The translations under genes were made by a program, and so were the position numbers. A stretch of DNA of 14,543 bases from Actinomycetota bacterium (GTDB lineage: Bacteria; Actinomycetota; Actinomycetes; S36-B12; UBA5976): the NCBI GenBank assembly GCA_947486505.1, contig CANKTT010000027.1, positions 1 to 14,543 on the forward strand. The letters run 5' to 3'. Each line of letters begins with the position of its first letter. The first letter of the stretch is position 1. Of this stretch, positions 5,585 to 13,194 are shown piece after piece. Below the pieces are notes generated by a model that was given only the letters and a program-made list of their open reading frames with translations, was not told the DNA's origin and did no database searches.

Positions 5585-6364
5585 ATGGGAAATATTGCTA
5601 TTGGGTCACATGTTGGAGGCGATGACCCCATCGCAACTGCCAAGGATATGGGCTTGGACCATATCCAGATCTTCCTGGCCGACCCACAGGGCTGGAAGGG
5701 GTCAGTTTTCCCGCACGCGGATGGCGCCGAAGGTCTTAAAGCTAGCTCGGAGGCAGCAAACATAGGCATTTACGTGCATGCTCGGTACATCATTAACGTC
5801 GCTACAACCAATAACAAAGTTCGAATTCCTAGCCGCAAAATTCTTCAAGCGGATGTGGACGCTGCTGCTGCGGTTGGTGCCAAAGCCGTAATTGTTCACG
5901 GCGGGCATGTAACCGATGGCGATGACCCACAAGCAGGAATTGATAACTGGGTTAAAGCATTAGCTCAGTTAGATATAAAAGTTCCAGTTTTAATTGAAAA
6001 TACTGCTGGTGGTAAAAATTCCATGGCTCGAAGATTGGAGTCCATCAAAGGACTTTGGGGCGCAGTTGGTGACACTGGAGTTGGATTTTGTCTAGACACG
6101 TGTCATGCGCATGCTGGTGGAATTGATATGGCAGAACTTGCAGACACGATTCTTGGAATCACCGGGCGCATTGACCTGATTCATTGCAACGACAGTCGGG
6201 ACTCATTTGATTCTGGAGCTGATCGTCATGCAAATCTTGGCGAGGGTTCTATTGGTATGGACAACATAATCAATTGTCTAAAAACAGCTAAAGCACCGAT
6301 TGTTTTGGAAACACCATTTGAAGGCGTCTCCGCCGATTTAGAACTTCTGCGTAAGTCGCTGTAA
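5585..6364 (+). CDS. nfo: Endonuclease IV (AP endonuclease, DNA base excision repair)
   Basis: The 259-residue protein is a TIM-barrel endonuclease IV that cuts DNA 5' of abasic sites and trims blocked 3' ends, using three zinc ions. All nine expected metal ligands can be placed: His65 (YVHARY), His105 (VIVHGGH), Glu138 (VLIENTAGG), Asp171 and His174 (CLDTCHAHAGG), His200 (LIHCNDS), Asp213 and His215 (GADRHANLGEG), Glu242 (IVLETP). The protein is about 25 residues shorter than E. coli Nfo but complete at both ends. The start ATG at 5585 has no Shine-Dalgarno sequence and is probably translated from a leaderless message. It diverges from rpsF across a 183-base gap that holds both promoters and the rpsF leader. 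Its place between ribosomal and peptidoglycan genes is unusual. Confidence 0.95.
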   Translation: MGNIAIGSHVGGDDPIATAKDMGLDHIQIFLADPQGWKGSVFPHADGAEGLKASSEAANIGIYVHARYIINVATTNNKVRIPSRKILQADVDAAAAVGAKAVIVHGGHVTDGDDPQAGIDNWVKALAQLDIKVPVLIENTAGGKNSMARRLESIKGLWGAVGDTGVGFCLDTCHAHAGGIDMAELADTILGITGRIDLIHCNDSRDSFDSGADRHANLGEGSIGMDNIINCLKTAKAPIVLETPFEGVSADLELLRKSL

Positions 6365-6397
6365 ATCTAAATCCCATTAGACACCCATATCCCTAGG

Positions 6398-6403
6398 TAG
6401 ATT
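6398..6403 (+). promoter_or_regulatory. Candidate leaderless -10 element of femX (TAGATT)
   Basis: TAGATT is followed by six bases (GAATAC) and the GTG start at 6410, within the 45-base gap after nfo. There is no purine-rich ribosome binding site. Together these suggest that femX and the alr-like gene have their own leaderless promoter and do not depend only on readthrough from nfo. Confidence 0.55.
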
Positions 6404-6409
6404 GAATAC

Positions 6410-7531
6410 GTGCAGGTTCGCCAAATAAGTTCCGAGAAGCACCTGTCATACATTGCAGGTCGTTCGTCGGTGTCCTTTTTACAAACACCTGCCTGGGGTA
6501 AATCTAAAGCTGGCTGGACTTCACAATCACTAGGTTGGTTTGCTGGCGAAGAACTTGTCGGAGCTGGATTAATTCTGTTGCGCAAAGTTCCAAAAGTAGA
6601 GAAGTATCTTGCGTATCTTCCGGAAGGACCGGATTTAGATTGGGCCAACAGTAACGAAATTGAACACGCACTCAATGCGCTAATCGTTTTTGCCAAAGAC
6701 CGCGGAGTATTTCAAATCAAAATGGGTCCGCACACTTGGGTTCGACGTTGGCATGCCGAAACCTTGAAAGCCGCAATTGCCGAAGAGTCAGCAAAAGTCA
6801 TAGGTGAAGTTAAACCTGATGAAGTGAATCAATCAGGCGTTGCGTTACTAAGCCAATTAAAAACTATGGGCTGGAAACAACGTAAAGCTGAAGCTTCTGG
6901 ATTTGGTGATTACCAACCCCGTTTCGTTTTTCAAATTGATCTTGCCGGCAAAACTGAAGACCAAATTTTCGAAGGCTTCAATCAGCAGTGGCGAAGAAAT
7001 ATTCGCAAAGCCGAAAAAGCAGGTGTCACAGTTCGTCAAGGTACGATTTCCGATTTCGAGATATTTCATATTTGCTATGTCGAAACTGCGAAGCGTGATC
7101 ACTTCACCCCGCGCTCGCTTTCCTACTTCCAAACTATGTGGACTGCAATGCGCGAAGAAACAATCGAGCGAATCTCATTGATGGTTGCAACACATCCCGA
7201 TCATGAAGGCGCGATTGCGGCAACCACTATGACTCGGGTGGGAAATCATTCTTGGTATTCATACGGTGCTTCTACAACTGCTGCCCGGGATTTACGTCCG
7301 AGTAATGCCATTCAATGGGAAATGATAAGGACTGCGCTTAGCGAAGGGGCGGACATCTATGACATGCGCGGCATCTCTGACACCCTAGATTCCAATAATC
7401 ATTTGTTTGGATTGATTCAATTCAAGCTTGGAACTGGTGGGTACGCGCAAGAATATGTGGGTGAATGGGATTATGTACTTTCGCCGATCTGGGCCAAGGC
7501 CTTTGATGCCTATATGTCGAGGCGGAGATAG
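6410..7531 (+). CDS. femX: FemX-like aminoacyl-tRNA:lipid II transferase (peptidoglycan bridge formation)
   Basis: The 373-residue protein belongs to the FemABX family of GNAT-fold ligases that transfer an amino acid from aminoacyl-tRNA to the peptidoglycan stem peptide. Family features are SFLQTPAWGKSKAGW near residues 22-36, a basic QQWRRNIRKAEKAGV helix with the usual RRNIRKA pattern, YSYGASTTAARDLRPSNAI near residue 283, the DMRGI strand, and the C-terminal LIQFKLGTGGYAQEYVGEWDYVL block. The helical hairpin insert of staphylococcal FemA is absent or reduced. The start is GTG at 6410, with no Shine-Dalgarno sequence. In Streptomyces coelicolor FemX (adds the first bridge residue to lipid II) is encoded at the matching spot next to rpsF and an alanine-racemase-like gene, so orthology is likely; the residue transferred here cannot be told. 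It ends three bases before the alr-like gene, implying co-translation. Confidence 0.88.
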   Translation: MQVRQISSEKHLSYIAGRSSVSFLQTPAWGKSKAGWTSQSLGWFAGEELVGAGLILLRKVPKVEKYLAYLPEGPDLDWANSNEIEHALNALIVFAKDRGVFQIKMGPHTWVRRWHAETLKAAIAEESAKVIGEVKPDEVNQSGVALLSQLKTMGWKQRKAEASGFGDYQPRFVFQIDLAGKTEDQIFEGFNQQWRRNIRKAEKAGVTVRQGTISDFEIFHICYVETAKRDHFTPRSLSYFQTMWTAMREETIERISLMVATHPDHEGAIAATTMTRVGNHSWYSYGASTTAARDLRPSNAIQWEMIRTALSEGADIYDMRGISDTLDSNNHLFGLIQFKLGTGGYAQEYVGEWDYVLSPIWAKAFDAYMSRRR

Positions 7532-7534
7532 CAA

Positions 7535-8677
7535 ATGACATTTTCGCTCAAAGTTGATGCAACTAAATTTCGGAGTCATTTGGTTTCGGTAATGAATAGT
7601 TATGCCACTGCTGGTGCCGAATTAGTTCCCGTGATTAAGGGCAATGGTTACGGTTTTGGTCGAGACGTATTAGCCGGTGAAGCCTCCCGACTCGGATGTA
7701 ACCGGATTGCAATTGGCACTGTTTGGGAGTTAGGCCAATCACTGGCAGATTTTGCAGGCGAGATTTTGGTTTTGGAGCCATTTAATTCCAGTGATGGATC
7801 TGCAGTTAACCAATGGCGCCAACATTTGGAACATAACTCGGATCGGATCATCGTTACAGTAAGCAATTTGGATTTAGCAGCGGTGAGATCAGCTGGCGCT
7901 AAGAATGTTTACCTAGAAGGTAAGACTTCGCTATCCCGATTTGGAATACTGCACTTTGATATGCAATCGATCGCAAACTTTAATGATTTAAAAGTTTTAG
8001 GACTTTCACTTCATCTACCAATTGTGCAGCCAGCGATCAAAGTTGATGCGACCACAGAGATCTCATCTGCGTTCAATGGCGCGTCTCTTTCGCAAAGCAT
8101 GACTGATGCTTGGAATTGGATTGTTTTATACGAAGAACTGTCAACTAAATTCTCACTACCAAAGCGTGTAAGCGTTTCGCATGTATCTGAAAAGCAAATT
8201 CACTCACTTAAGAAAATGATGCAGAGCTACAACTTTAATCTGGAAATTGAAGTGCGAGTTGGGACTCGGTTATGGCTCAGTGATCCCGGTGCTTTGCAAG
8301 CAAGCGGAACGGTTCTTCAAATTCATGAATTGGAACATCGACAATCGGTTGGATACCAACAGATAGATAGTGGCAACAACAGGCGCTTGCTCGTAGTGAG
8401 CGGTGGAACAGCACACGGAGTTGCGATGGCTGCGCCAACTAACGCTAGTTCACTTCGCAAAAAAGGTATTGCAATAGCTGAAGGCATTTCACAGGCTGTT
8501 GGAAAAGTGCGATCCCCGTTTAGTTACCACGGAAAGAATCTAGATTTTGTCGAACCGCCTCACATGCAAGTCTCAATGTTGTGGAGCAATGACATGACAA
8601 TCTCTGTGGGTGACACGCTAGATTGCAATGTGAGAAATACAACGACTAATTTTGATTGTGTTGTAGGGCTCGATTAA
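7535..8677 (+). CDS. Alanine-racemase-like PLP-dependent protein (fold type III)
   Basis: The 380-residue protein has a fold type III PLP barrel. The cofactor lysine is Lys35 in VIKGNGYGFG, a variant of the VVKANAYGHG of true alanine racemases, with the phosphate-contact tyrosine kept as Tyr39. Downstream equivalents are recognisable but altered: LEGKTSLSRFGI (Arg135) for the usual D-T-G-M-N-R-L-G-F, RVGTRLWLSDPGAL (Arg241) for R-P-G-x-x-L-Y-G, VGY (Tyr274) near the position of the second catalytic tyrosine, and MQVSML (344-349) where racemases have M/C-M-D. It may racemise an amino acid for the bridge, or bind PLP for another purpose. The ATG at 7535 is preceded by GGAG inside the end of femX, so translation is coupled. 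The same pair is found in Streptomyces. It converges on the penicillin-binding protein gene with 8 bases between. Confidence 0.8.
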   Translation: MTFSLKVDATKFRSHLVSVMNSYATAGAELVPVIKGNGYGFGRDVLAGEASRLGCNRIAIGTVWELGQSLADFAGEILVLEPFNSSDGSAVNQWRQHLEHNSDRIIVTVSNLDLAAVRSAGAKNVYLEGKTSLSRFGILHFDMQSIANFNDLKVLGLSLHLPIVQPAIKVDATTEISSAFNGASLSQSMTDAWNWIVLYEELSTKFSLPKRVSVSHVSEKQIHSLKKMMQSYNFNLEIEVRVGTRLWLSDPGALQASGTVLQIHELEHRQSVGYQQIDSGNNRRLLVVSGGTAHGVAMAAPTNASSLRKKGIAIAEGISQAVGKVRSPFSYHGKNLDFVEPPHMQVSMLWSNDMTISVGDTLDCNVRNTTTNFDCVVGLD

Positions 8678-8685
8678 ATATTTGT

Positions 8686-10851
8686 CTACGGTAAAACGTT
8701 CACAACTTTTAGGATGACGTTTGTTCCGGGTAATGACAATGTTCCAACAGAAACTGACTGCTCTAGAACAAACAACGGTAACGAGGCATCTGAGCCAATT
8801 TGCAATTCCAGAATTGGATTAAGTCCTGCTGCCTGCAAAGTCGCGATTGCTTGATCAGAAGGTGCTCCTAATAAGTCTGGGACACTCACTGGTGCATTCG
8901 GATCAACTGGTGCAACCGATGGACTGGCTGATGGCGATGGGGTTTCGGTTGGGTTTGCGCCGTTTGGTTGTCCAGAAGGTAGGTCTGGGAATTTTTGGAT
9001 GGGCAAATCCTTGAGTGCGCCCTTCATGTATGCAGTAAAGATTCGAGCTGGAAATGACCCGCCGGTTACAGATCCCATTCCACCGGTTCCAGAAAGCGAA
9101 ACAGGTTGCCCATCCGGTCCATCCTTTACAAACATCACAGCCGTTGCCAGTTCAGGTGTGTAACCCGCAAAGAGCGCTGACTTGTTGTCATTTGTAGTCC
9201 CAGTCTTACCTGCGACTGGGCGACCTAAGTCTCTAGCTGCTTTTCCGGTTCCAACCTGAACAACTTTTTGAAGTGCGTAGGTGACTATATCGGCGACGTC
9301 AGTGCTGAAAGCTTGTACCGGTTTTGGATTTAACTTGTAAATAGTTTCGCCTGCACTGGAGGTAATTGACTTTACGTACTCAGGAGAAACCTGCAGGCCG
9401 CGGGACGCAAATGTTGCATAAGCGGCCGCAATGTCAACCACGTGTGGGCTCGCAGTACCGAGAGTAAATGCAAGGTTTGGCTCCATTCCTACCGCATCAG
9501 CAGGAATACCTGCGCGAATTGCAGCTTCAAGAACGTTTTCACGGCCGATAGATTCCGCTAATTCAACGTAAGCCGAGTTGATAGAACTTTCAGTTGCCTT
9601 AAGCAGCGTAACTCGATCACCAAATGATTGACCGCCGTAATTTACTACGACGTAATTATCTACCTTGGTCTTGTTCTTTCCGCTAAATGCAGTTGCAAGT
9701 GTTGAACCACTTTCTATTCCGGCGGCTAGAGTAAAGGCTTTAAAAGTTGAGCCAGCTTGCCCAATCATCTGTGTTGCATTGTTCAATTGATTTTCTAGGT
9801 AGTCTGCGCCGCCATACATTGCGACAACTTCACCAGTTTCCGGACGCACAGAAGCGACACCAATTCTCAAGCCTTCGATATTTTCTTTGGGGCCTTCTTC
9901 AGCTACGGCAAGAATCATTGCATCCTGGGCTTGCTTATTAAAGGTAGTAACTACTCGAAGTCCACCAACATTGATTAGGTCTTCACTTACTCCGTTTTTG
10001 TACATTGTCTGTCTGACTTGCTCGACCAGGTGACCTTGCGGACCAGAAAAAGTTTGCGCGGGTGGTTCGGTTAAATACATAGGGAACATAGTCGATGCTC
10101 GTTCCTCTTGACTTAGCCATCCTTGGGTAACCATTCCGTCTAAGACATAGTTCCATCTCTGCTCTAATCTGCTGAGATTCTCTTCTGGTGATAAGGCGTT
10201 GGGTGCCTGAACAATTGCGGCGAGAAAGGCTGATTCAGCAAGATCTAAGTCCAGTGCGCGCTTTCCAAAATATTGATCGGCGGCACTTTCAATTCCATAT
10301 GCGTTTCTACCGAAATAAATTGTGTTCATGTAATCGGCCAGAATTTGGTCTTTGCTAATCAAGGTCTCGAGCTTGATTGACAAAATCAGTTCCTTGGCCT
10401 TGCGCGTAAGCGTGCGCTCTTGGGTTAAGTATGCATTTTTTGCATATTGCTGAGTAATGGTAGATCCACCACCTGCACCAGCAGCGCCCATGACATTAGT
10501 AACTACGGCGCGCGTGATTCCACGGATGGAAAAGCCTCCGTGGTTATAAAAGTCGCGATCTTCGGCGGCCAGCATTGCTTGTTGCGTAACGACAGGGATC
10601 TCAGAAAAATCTACCGACACTCGGTTAGCGTCTCCTAGTCGCGCTAACTCGGTCACACCATCGTCATAAAACAAAATTGTGGTTTGCGCGGTAGCAATCT
10701 CACTGGCCTGCGGAATCGCCACCACCTTTATGGCGACAGCAATTGCAATTGCAATTGACACGATCCCAAATACTGCAAGTAGGGCAAACTGTTTCAGAGA
10801 GGGGATGAAGCGCATGATGCCACGCTTGTTTTTTCGGGGATAGTTTGCCAT
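8686..10851 (-). CDS. Class A penicillin-binding protein with C-terminal PASTA domain
   Basis: The 721-residue bifunctional enzyme polymerises and cross-links peptidoglycan. A cytoplasmic basic N-terminus is followed by a transmembrane anchor (about 20-46), a GT51 glycosyltransferase domain with the catalytic Glu97 in AAEDRDFYNHGG and the GGGSTITQQYAKN motif (127-139), and a transpeptidase domain with all three serine motifs: S368-T-F-K371, S423-I-N425 and K549-T-G551. A Pro/Ser/Thr linker (about 622-655) leads to a single PASTA repeat (about 654-719). This is the ponA1 position and architecture of actinobacteria. The start ATG at 10851 lies four bases from the DUF5318 stop; AGAGGA is almost adjacent to it, an unusually short spacing, so initiation may rely on coupling. 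The ATG at 10815 (residue 13) is a less likely alternative. Confidence 0.95.
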   Translation of the reverse strand: MANYPRKNKRGIMRFIPSLKQFALLAVFGIVSIAIAIAVAIKVVAIPQASEIATAQTTILFYDDGVTELARLGDANRVSVDFSEIPVVTQQAMLAAEDRDFYNHGGFSIRGITRAVVTNVMGAAGAGGGSTITQQYAKNAYLTQERTLTRKAKELILSIKLETLISKDQILADYMNTIYFGRNAYGIESAADQYFGKRALDLDLAESAFLAAIVQAPNALSPEENLSRLEQRWNYVLDGMVTQGWLSQEERASTMFPMYLTEPPAQTFSGPQGHLVEQVRQTMYKNGVSEDLINVGGLRVVTTFNKQAQDAMILAVAEEGPKENIEGLRIGVASVRPETGEVVAMYGGADYLENQLNNATQMIGQAGSTFKAFTLAAGIESGSTLATAFSGKNKTKVDNYVVVNYGGQSFGDRVTLLKATESSINSAYVELAESIGRENVLEAAIRAGIPADAVGMEPNLAFTLGTASPHVVDIAAAYATFASRGLQVSPEYVKSITSSAGETIYKLNPKPVQAFSTDVADIVTYALQKVVQVGTGKAARDLGRPVAGKTGTTNDNKSALFAGYTPELATAVMFVKDGPDGQPVSLSGTGGMGSVTGGSFPARIFTAYMKGALKDLPIQKFPDLPSGQPNGANPTETPSPSASPSVAPVDPNAPVSVPDLLGAPSDQAIATLQAAGLNPILELQIGSDASLPLFVLEQSVSVGTLSLPGTNVILKVVNVLP

Positions 10852-10855
10852 TCCT

Positions 10856-11365
10856 CTATTTCAACACATCTCTGGGCTCACGCGGTGGTGTGCGGGGTGC
10901 GCCATCGCCTAATACATATGACATGTGGAGATGATTCCAAGAACACAAGACGCAAACTTCAACTACATAAACTCGGAAATGCCCATACTCATAGGCTAAA
11001 ACCTTCAACTCGCTGCTTGTTTTCACTCTTCCTGAGAAATAGCCAAGGTCATCACCAAAGACATATGTCACATGAACTAGTTCGCTCTTAGCGCACATCG
11101 GACACGAGCGTTCAGTCGCTTCGCCATGATGCTTCGCTGCCCGCAATAGATAAGGATCGGCGTCACAAACCTGCTCCCGCAACAATGCGTCGTTTTTGAT
11201 TTGCTCTAGCACGGCCCTACGTGCCAAAACATAATCTAGAACGTGGCGGGGGCGAACCGGATCTGCCACATCTTCAGCTGGATAAGGAATTGGGCGCGGC
11301 GGTTCTGAGCTAATACCTCCAGCCCGGATGCCGGAGATACTCTGATGCGAACCTGGCCTACTCAC
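10856..11365 (-). CDS. DUF5318 family zinc-ribbon-like protein
   Basis: The 169-residue protein matches the actinobacterial DUF5318 family found beside the ponA1-type gene. The core runs from HVLDYVLARRAVLEQI (41-56) through VCDADPYLLRAAKHHGE (66-82) to the C-terminal VVEVCVLCSWNHL (134-146). Two CxxC pairs (Cys88/Cys91 in CPMC, Cys138/Cys141 in CVLC) probably bind one zinc ion. There is no signal peptide or membrane segment, so it is cytoplasmic. No function is known to me; the constant pairing with the penicillin-binding protein suggests a link to envelope synthesis or its control. The first 35 residues are low-complexity and the C-terminal 15 are proline/arginine-rich. The start is GTG at 11365 with no Shine-Dalgarno sequence and a -10 hexamer six bases upstream. 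Confidence 0.85.
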   Translation of the reverse strand: MSRPGSHQSISGIRAGGISSEPPRPIPYPAEDVADPVRPRHVLDYVLARRAVLEQIKNDALLREQVCDADPYLLRAAKHHGEATERSCPMCAKSELVHVTYVFGDDLGYFSGRVKTSSELKVLAYEYGHFRVYVVEVCVLCSWNHLHMSYVLGDGAPRTPPREPRDVLK

Positions 11366-11371
11366 CAGACA

Positions 11372-11377
11372 ACCTTA
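11372..11377 (-). promoter_or_regulatory. Candidate leaderless -10 element of the DUF5318/PBP operon (TAAGGT)
   Basis: On the minus strand TAAGGT is followed by six bases (TGTCTG) and the GTG start. The hexamer is identical to that before crgA. It lies in the 128-base divergent region shared with padR, about 60 bases from the padR operator, so one regulator could influence both sides. Confidence 0.5.
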
Positions 11378-11410
11378 AGGCTGTTGCTCCACTGCAGTCG
11401 TGGTGACGAT

Positions 11411-11438
11411 TTGATCAAACCCAATTTAGGTGTATTCT
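11411..11438 (+). promoter_or_regulatory. Candidate padR promoter (TTGATC - 16 - TATTCT)
   Basis: TTGATC at 11411-11416 and TATTCT at 11433-11438 are separated by 16 bases. Transcription would start near 11445, within the inverted repeat described next, and leave a leader of about 50 bases before the ATG at 11494. Confidence 0.5.
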
Positions 11439-11470
11439 TTAGATGTATCATTTCGATACATCGAGAATAC
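11432..11470. promoter_or_regulatory. Inverted-repeat operator over the padR promoter
   Basis: GATGTATC (11442-11449) and its exact complement GATACATC (11455-11462) flank a 5-base spacer. A second, outer pair GTATTC (11432-11437) and GAATAC (11465-11470) surrounds them with slightly unequal gaps (4 and 2 bases). PadR-family proteins commonly bind ATGT...ACAT palindromes; here these half-sites are 11 bases apart. The repeat overlaps the -10 and start of the padR promoter, the expected layout for autorepression. Confidence 0.6.
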
Positions 11471-11493
11471 CTATTTTACGACTGGGAAGCGCC

Positions 11494-12084
11494 ATGGCTA
11501 AAAGATCTGCTGCTCTTGAGCTGGCGATTCTTGGGGTGCTTTCCAAAACTCCACAGCATGGTTACGAACTTCGTAAACGTTTGATTTCCGTCATTGGGCT
11601 TTTCAGCACCATTTCTTACGGCGCCCTTTATCCAACACTTAAGTCGTTAGTCGAGCGTGGGCTCCTCATTGAACAGGATGAGGTGGGCACCGGAAAGTAT
11701 CCAAAGCGGGCCCGCATCACCTATGCCTTGACTGAAGCTGGCCTCAAACACTTCAACGACCTGGTCTCCGACAGCGGACCGGGCGCATGGGATGACGACA
11801 CTTTTGCGGTTCGTATGTCGTTGTTCGGTCAAACTGAAGTAAGTACTCGAATTCACATTTTGCAGGGACGAAGAAGTCGAGTTGAAGACCGCTTGGCAAA
11901 TCTCCAAACGAATCTAGCGAAAGGCCGAGAGCGCCTAGATTCTTACACTTTAGAACTTCAGCAACATGGGCTAGATGCACTTGAACGTGAAGTGCGTTGG
12001 CTAAATGAACTTATCTCGCGAGAGCAAGCACAGGGGAATGCAGATGGCATTAACCCTCAAGTCTCGCAAGTTAACAACAAGTAA
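11494..12084 (+). CDS. PadR family transcriptional regulator
   Basis: The 196-residue protein opens with the PadR winged helix: ALELAILGVLSKTPQHGYELRKRL (helices 1-2 region, about 7-30), SYGALYPTLKSLVERGLL (recognition region, about 42-59) and the wing strand RARITYALTEAGLKHF. A C-terminal helical dimerisation domain (about 105-185, heptad-like, rich in Glu/Arg/Leu) follows. The start was placed at the ATG at 11494, giving MAKRSAALELAILG and a GGGAAG site about five bases upstream; an in-frame ATG at 11443 lies inside the operator palindrome and adds residues not typical of the family. Orthologues sit immediately before ino1 in many actinobacteria, so it likely controls itself and ino1; the effector is unknown. 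The last residues after about 175 are polar and probably disordered. Confidence 0.92.
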   Translation: MAKRSAALELAILGVLSKTPQHGYELRKRLISVIGLFSTISYGALYPTLKSLVERGLLIEQDEVGTGKYPKRARITYALTEAGLKHFNDLVSDSGPGAWDDDTFAVRMSLFGQTEVSTRIHILQGRRSRVEDRLANLQTNLAKGRERLDSYTLELQQHGLDALEREVRWLNELISREQAQGNADGINPQVSQVNNK

Positions 12085-12123
12085 GACTGCAAGAAAAATT
12101 CACTGACAACTAGGAGGCTTACA

Positions 12124-13194
12124 GTGAGTGAAGTTAGAGTAGCGATCGTTGGCGTAGGAAACTGTGCATCGTCGCTGGTTCAAGGCGTTGAATACTACAA
12201 AGACGCTGACCCAAAAGCATCAGTTCCAGGACTTATGCATGTGCAATTCGGTGACTATCACGTCAAAGATGTGAAGTTCGTCGTTGCATTCGATGTTGAT
12301 GCAAAAAAAGTTGGCCAAGATCTGTCAGATGCAATCTTCGCTAGCGAAAACAACACCATCAAATTTTCCGACGTACCACCAACGGGCATAACCGTTCTAC
12401 GTGGCCACACTTACGATGGACTCGGCAAGTACTACCGCGACATGGTTGTTGAATCAGATGATTCCCCAGTTGATGTTGTGAAAGCACTTAAAGATGCAAA
12501 GGTTGACGTATTGGTCTGCTACCTTCCTGTTGGCTCGGAAGAAGCTGCCAAGTTTTACGCGCAGTGTGCAATTGACGCTGGTGTCGGATTCGTAAATGCG
12601 CTACCAGTGTTCATTGCTGGCACAAAGGAATGGGCTGATAAATTCACGGCTGCTGGAGTTCCAATTGTTGGAGATGACATCAAGAGTCAAGTTGGTGCCA
12701 CAATTACCCACCGCGTGCTGGCGAAACTCTTCGAAGATCGTGGCGTAACTGTTGATCGCACCTACCAATTAAATGTAGGCGGAAACATGGACTTCATGAA
12801 CATGCTCGAGCGTGATCGTTTGGAATCAAAAAAGATCTCAAAGACGCAGTCCGTGACATCACAGTTACGTGACAGAATTGATCCACGCAACGTTCACATC
12901 GGACCAAGTGACTATGTCGCTTGGCTTGATGATCGCAAATGGGCATTTGTTCGCCTTGAAGGACGCGCATTCGGTGATGTGCCTTTGAGTCTCGAATACA
13001 AACTAGAAGTTTGGGATTCACCAAACTCTGCAGGTGTGATCATCGATGCAATTCGTGCGTGCAAGATTGCGAAAGATCGCGGCATTGGTGGCCCGATTTT
13101 GAGTGCGTCAAGTTACTTCATGAAGAGTCCACCAGTTCAATACGACGACACCACATGCCGTCAAGAAGTTGAGGATTTCATTGCAGGTAAGTAA
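12124..13194 (+). CDS. ino1: Myo-inositol-1-phosphate synthase
   Basis: The 356-residue enzyme converts glucose 6-phosphate to 1L-myo-inositol 1-phosphate with bound NAD, the entry step to phosphatidylinositol lipids and mycothiol in actinobacteria. The Rossmann motif [10 protein letters not shown] is at 8-17. The active-site block [15 protein letters not shown] (183-197), [11 protein letters not shown] (217-227) and [10 protein letters not shown] (235-244) are intact. The length and gapless alignment match the short actinobacterial form. The start is GTG at 12124 with a strong AGGAGG six bases upstream. It follows padR by 39 bases and is probably co-transcribed from the padR promoter. The stop codon lies inside the first copy of a 14-bp tandem repeat, and a strong terminator follows about 80 bases later. 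Confidence 0.98.
   Translation: MSEVRVAIVGVGNCASSLVQGVEYYKDADPKASVPGLMHVQFGDYHVKDVKFVVAFDVDAKKVGQDLSDAIFASENNTIKFSDVPPTGITVLRGHTYDGLGKYYRDMVVESDDSPVDVVKALKDAKVDVLVCYLPVGSEEAAKFYAQCAIDAGVGFVNALPVFIAGTKEWADKFTAAGVPIVGDDIKSQVGATITHRVLAKLFEDRGVTVDRTYQLNVGGNMDFMNMLERDRLESKKISKTQSVTSQLRDRIDPRNVHIGPSDYVAWLDDRKWAFVRLEGRAFGDVPLSLEYKLEVWDSPNSAGVIIDAIRACKIAKDRGIGGPILSASSYFMKSPPVQYDDTTCRQEVEDFIAGK

Noticed and set aside
10739..10756. Three copies of the hexamer GCAATT
   Set aside because: They encode alternating Ala/Ile residues of the PBP membrane helix; low-complexity coding explains them.
11443..11493. Upstream ATG giving PadR 17 extra residues
   Set aside because: The ATG is inside the operator palindrome and just after the -10. 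The extra residues are not PadR-like, while the ATG at 11494 gives the family's usual N-terminus and a ribosome binding site.
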